Positions 5,892 through 7,743 of a stretch of 7,743 nucleotides of DNA are shown here, piece by piece. Under the pieces are notes generated by a model. It saw only the letters and a list, made by a program, of their open reading frames with translations. It ran no database searches and had not been told where the DNA came from. A program made the position numbers and the translations under genes. Positions within the stretch are counted from its first letter, which is position 1; each line of letters starts with the position of its first letter. This stretch comes from Saprospiraceae bacterium (GTDB lineage: Bacteria; Bacteroidota; Bacteroidia; Chitinophagales; Saprospiraceae): contig SKYC01000329.1 in assembly GCA_007128085.1 (NCBI GenBank), forward strand, positions 1-7,743, given 5' to 3'.

Positions 5892-5925
5892 TCTGTGGTG
5901 GCTGAGGCTCTCGAAGCCAGCGGAG
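5892..5925. repeat. Repeat unit 6 (terminal hairpin module only)
   Basis: Only the hairpin module is recognisable, and its outer stem is degraded (CTGTGG against GCGGAG). The inner GGCT/AGCC stem and the CTCTCGAAGCC part are kept. No repeat body follows, so this is the end of the array. Confidence 0.7.
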
Positions 5926-6137
5926 ATTATTCCCCTATCACCATACTGCGCAGTTTTAGCATATCACAGATAGTATTGTAAGAACCAAGGTTATTTATTC
6001 TTTCGTCGGATTAAGAAATGCATTGATCGATTAGGAGAAAAAGAGTCATTATTATTGCGGATCTTTGCAAAGTAGTTGCAAAAAACAACGGTCACTTCCA
6101 TTCTTTAAAGACCTATTACTTAACAAAAAACAAAGTC
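5926..6137. other. Leader region of the serine hydrolase gene, nothing identified
   Basis: These ~210 bases between the repeat array and the hydrolase gene hold no plausible gene. The best promoter-like string is GATCTTTG at 6060-6067, one mismatch from the TAnnTTTG -7 consensus, without a TTG at a suitable distance. The bases just before the GTG start are A-rich with no Shine-Dalgarno sequence. Confidence 0.5.
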
Positions 6138-7454
6138 GTGAAAATAACTCTAATACTTTTATGGACGTTGGGCTCAATTTGTCTGATGGCCCGGGATTTT
6201 GATCGGGAGAAAATGGATGCATTTTTTTCCAACCTGGAGGACAACAACCGCGGAATGGGCAGTATTTCTCTTTTTTATGAGGGCGAAGAAATTTATGCAC
6301 ACTCCTACGGGTATTCCAATCTGGAAGAAGGTACCAGAGCGGATTACCACACTCGTTACCGTGTGGGATCTGTATCAAAAATCTATACTTCGACCCTTAT
6401 TTTGAGACTCATTGAGGAAGAAGAGCTGTCAATACAAACCAAGCTGTTGGAATTTTTTCCACAGTTTCCCTCCGCTGCCGAAATTACCATAGAAATGTTA
6501 CTGAGGCATAGAAGCGGCATATTCAACTTTACAAGCGGCGAGGACTATTTGAATTGGCATCGCAACCCACATACCAGAGAGGAGCTGCTGCATAGGATTC
6601 TGGTTCACGAGCCAGATTTTAGTCCCGGAGAGCGGACCGAGTATTCCAACAGCAACTACGTCTTGCTGAGCATGATAGCCGAAGAAGTGAAGGGAAAACC
6701 GTTAGGGAAAATTCTGAACGAATACATTACCGGCAGACTGAAACTCTCCGACACTTATCTGTATGAAGGAGCAGCCAAACGACCGGGAAGCGAGGCCCGA
6801 TCTTATTTGGGGTTTCCCGAATGGACTTTGGAGGAGGAAACCCACCTGAGTGTACCATTGGGAGCCGGTTCGATTGTTTCCAGACCGACTGAAATGAATG
6901 AATTTTTGACTGCTTTGTTTTCCGGAGAAATTATCGACCAAAATTCGCTGGAGTTAATGATGAAAACCGAAGAGGGTTTTGGCCTGGGATTGATCCAAAT
7001 CCCGTTTTACAACAAGACCGGTTATGGTCATACCGGTGGCATTGACGGTTTCCAGTCAGCGGCATTCTACTTTCCCGATGAAAATCTGTCGATGGCGTTT
7101 ACCGGAAATGCAATGGCCTATTCCATGAACGAAATCATGATAGCCGTATTGAGTATTTTCTATGGAATGGATTATGAGTTGCCCGAATTTTCCGACCCCT
7201 TGGTATTGTCCGAAGAGGAACTCCGGGTGTACGAAGGAGAATACAGTAGCCCGGACTTCCCACTGGATATACATATTTTTGTGGAAAACCAACGACTGAT
7301 GGGCAGGGCCACCGGACAACCCTCTTTTCCTCTGGAAGCGGTTGAAACGAATAAGTTTAAGTTTGATCAAGCCATGCTTGAAATCACATTTGAGCCCGAA
7401 AACGACCTGTTGATATTAAAACAAGGGGGTGGAGTTTTTAGACTGAAGCGATGA
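6138..7454 (+). CDS. Secreted serine hydrolase, class C beta-lactamase/PBP4-like family
   Basis: A 438-residue protein of the beta-lactamase-related serine hydrolase family (PF00144 type). Residues 1-18 (MKITLILLWTLGSICLMA) form a signal peptide with likely cleavage before RDFDRE, so it should act in the periplasm. C15 is not in a convincing lipobox. The three family motifs are intact: SVSK at 78-81 with nucleophile S78 and K81, YSN at 169-171, and HTGG at 298-301 in place of KTG. The last ~80 residues (YEGEYSS... to VFRLKR) look like the small beta-barrel C-terminal domain (DUF3471-like) common in these proteins. Family members include esterases, D-amino-acid peptidases and PBP-like proteins, so beta-lactam resistance should not be assumed. 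The GTG at 6138 is chosen because no ATG lies upstream in frame, and the ATG at 6184 would remove the signal peptide. It appears monocistronic. Confidence 0.92.
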   Translation: MKITLILLWTLGSICLMARDFDREKMDAFFSNLEDNNRGMGSISLFYEGEEIYAHSYGYSNLEEGTRADYHTRYRVGSVSKIYTSTLILRLIEEEELSIQTKLLEFFPQFPSAAEITIEMLLRHRSGIFNFTSGEDYLNWHRNPHTREELLHRILVHEPDFSPGERTEYSNSNYVLLSMIAEEVKGKPLGKILNEYITGRLKLSDTYLYEGAAKRPGSEARSYLGFPEWTLEEETHLSVPLGAGSIVSRPTEMNEFLTALFSGEIIDQNSLELMMKTEEGFGLGLIQIPFYNKTGYGHTGGIDGFQSAAFYFPDENLSMAFTGNAMAYSMNEIMIAVLSIFYGMDYELPEFSDPLVLSEEELRVYEGEYSSPDFPLDIHIFVENQRLMGRATGQPSFPLEAVETNKFKFDQAMLEITFEPENDLLILKQGGGVFRLKR

Positions 7455-7683
7455 AAAAAACATCGGCCAATGAATGGTTTTACCTAATCACCGACGGCTT
7501 TGATTTTTACTTTTCTCATTTTAATTACCTGAGTTCGATTATTCTAACTCGCATAAAAATTTATAAATCAATGTTTTGTCAATATTGTAAGACTAAAACT
7601 GAATTGATGTACCTTGTTTTTTACTTTTTTGTCTTTTAAAAGATCACTTTTCATAGAAATCCTCCCCACACCTCGTTCCCCCA
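7455..7683. other. AT-rich intergenic stretch after the hydrolase gene
   Basis: No credible gene is seen here. A 62-codon frame opens at 7451, overlapping the hydrolase stop as ATGA, but its translation is dominated by Phe, Tyr, Ile and Lys as expected of AT-rich non-coding DNA. A weak AAAAG/CTTTT hairpin near 7637-7651 is too small to be called a terminator with confidence. Confidence 0.5.
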
Positions 7684-7735
7684 CCAATCCCTCCCCAATC
7701 CCTCCCCAACTCGTTGGGGATTGGGGAGGGATTGG
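7684..7735. repeat. Long C-rich/G-rich inverted repeat with internal 11-bp tandem repeats
   Basis: The left arm contains two tandem copies of CCAATCCCTCC (7684-7705) followed by CCAA. The right arm is its G-rich complement with related repeats. A stem forms from TCCCCAA (7703-7709) and TTGGGGA (7714-7720) around a CTCG loop. After a 4-base bulge (7699-7702) a further perfect 15 bp pair (7684-7698 with 7721-7735). It may act as a terminator-like hairpin for the hydrolase gene, but it lacks a visible T-run and lies ~230 bases from the stop. It may also be one end of a dispersed repeat cut by the window edge. Confidence 0.8.
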
Positions 7736-7742
7736 GGAGGGG
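7716..7742 (+). other. G-quadruplex-forming motif
   Basis: Five consecutive G-runs (4, 4, 3, 4 and 4 G) are separated by loops of ATT, A, ATT and A. This satisfies the standard G3+N1-7 quadruplex pattern with very short loops, which predicts high stability. The same bases form the right arm of the inverted repeat, so hairpin and quadruplex would be alternative structures. Confidence 0.7.
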
Positions 7743-7743
7743 C

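Larger units (their letters stand above)
4875..5925. repeat. Array of six diverged composite repeat units, non-coding
   Basis: This stretch starts about 50 bases after parS copy 2 and has no plausible gene on either strand. It consists of imperfect direct repeats. Each unit starts with a GC-rich hairpin module of ~33 bases (CTCCGG[A/T]GGCTGAGG...CGAAGCCCCGGAG). A stretch with CAATCGCGATATC and AAGCTCAATACCATG follows, then TGTGGTTCAAATTGACATTG and a T-run with ACCACATAG[A/G]CACATAG. Long units add a segment starting GAGCTTCGGTTT and ending with a second ACCACATAG motif. Unit lengths are about 220, 247, 166, 224 and 160 bases plus a terminal module. It could be a decayed mobile-repeat accumulation, a nucleoid or origin-associated array, or a structured transcript. 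The sequence alone does not decide. Confidence 0.9.

Noticed and set aside
4875..5925. CRISPR array
   Set aside because: The units are 160-250 bases with conserved bodies rather than short identical repeats separated by unique spacers of constant length, and no cas gene is present.
6052..6378. 108-residue minus-strand ORF at the start of the hydrolase gene
   Set aside because: It is antisense to the signal peptide and N-terminal domain of a well-supported gene and has no recognisable domain.
7451..7639. 62-residue ORF overlapping the hydrolase stop by four bases
   Set aside because: The ATGA overlap is suggestive, but the composition (Phe, Tyr, Ile, Lys) and lack of any domain fit AT-rich non-coding DNA.

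Overview
The window looks like a chromosomal segment from a member of the Bacteroidota. The evidence is a moderately AT-rich sequence, start codons without convincing Shine-Dalgarno sequences, a CBS-domain gene directly before NAD kinase (an order I recall from Flavobacteriia and relatives), a Bacteroidota-type cyclase-family protein, and one perfect TAnnTTTG -7 element. All credible genes are on the + strand. I cannot name a genus.

Layout. Bases 3-422 hold the 3' end of a TPR protein with a C-terminal SHOCT-like domain. A closely spaced run follows: a CBS-domain protein (494-1153), NAD kinase nadK (1197-2084), a cyclase/formamidase-fold protein (2155-2925) and an unrecognised TPR-like protein with two C-terminal membrane helices (2947-3615). 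The gaps of 22 to 71 bases fit one or two transcription units. From 3616 the character changes. A perfect 16-bp parS centromere site lies at 3620-3635 and a second identical one at 4809-4824. Between them sits a single gene (3898-4794). By my reading it is a full-length relative of homoserine kinase (ThrB, GHMP kinase superfamily) that has lost all three diagnostic active-site motifs, so it looks like a pseudoenzyme.

After the second parS comes about 1.3 kb without a gene. Most of it (4875-5925) is an array of six diverged copies of a composite repeat. Each unit has a GC-rich hairpin followed by a conserved stretch carrying ACCACATAG-type motifs, and the units alternate between long and short forms. 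A secreted serine beta-lactamase-like hydrolase (6138-7454) follows. The last ~290 bases are non-coding and end in a strong C-rich/G-rich inverted repeat (7684-7735) whose G-rich arm can form a G-quadruplex; the window edge may cut it.

How it fits together. The first part is housekeeping: NAD(P) supply by NadK and a probable nucleotide-sensing CBS protein. The parS pair implies that this locus is a ParB loading zone, normally close to the replication origin, although parA, parB and dnaA are not in the window. The most unusual element is the parS - degenerate homoserine kinase - parS - repeat array arrangement. The parS calls rest on exact sequence identity. The ThrB relationship rests on alignment from memory and needs a profile or structure search.
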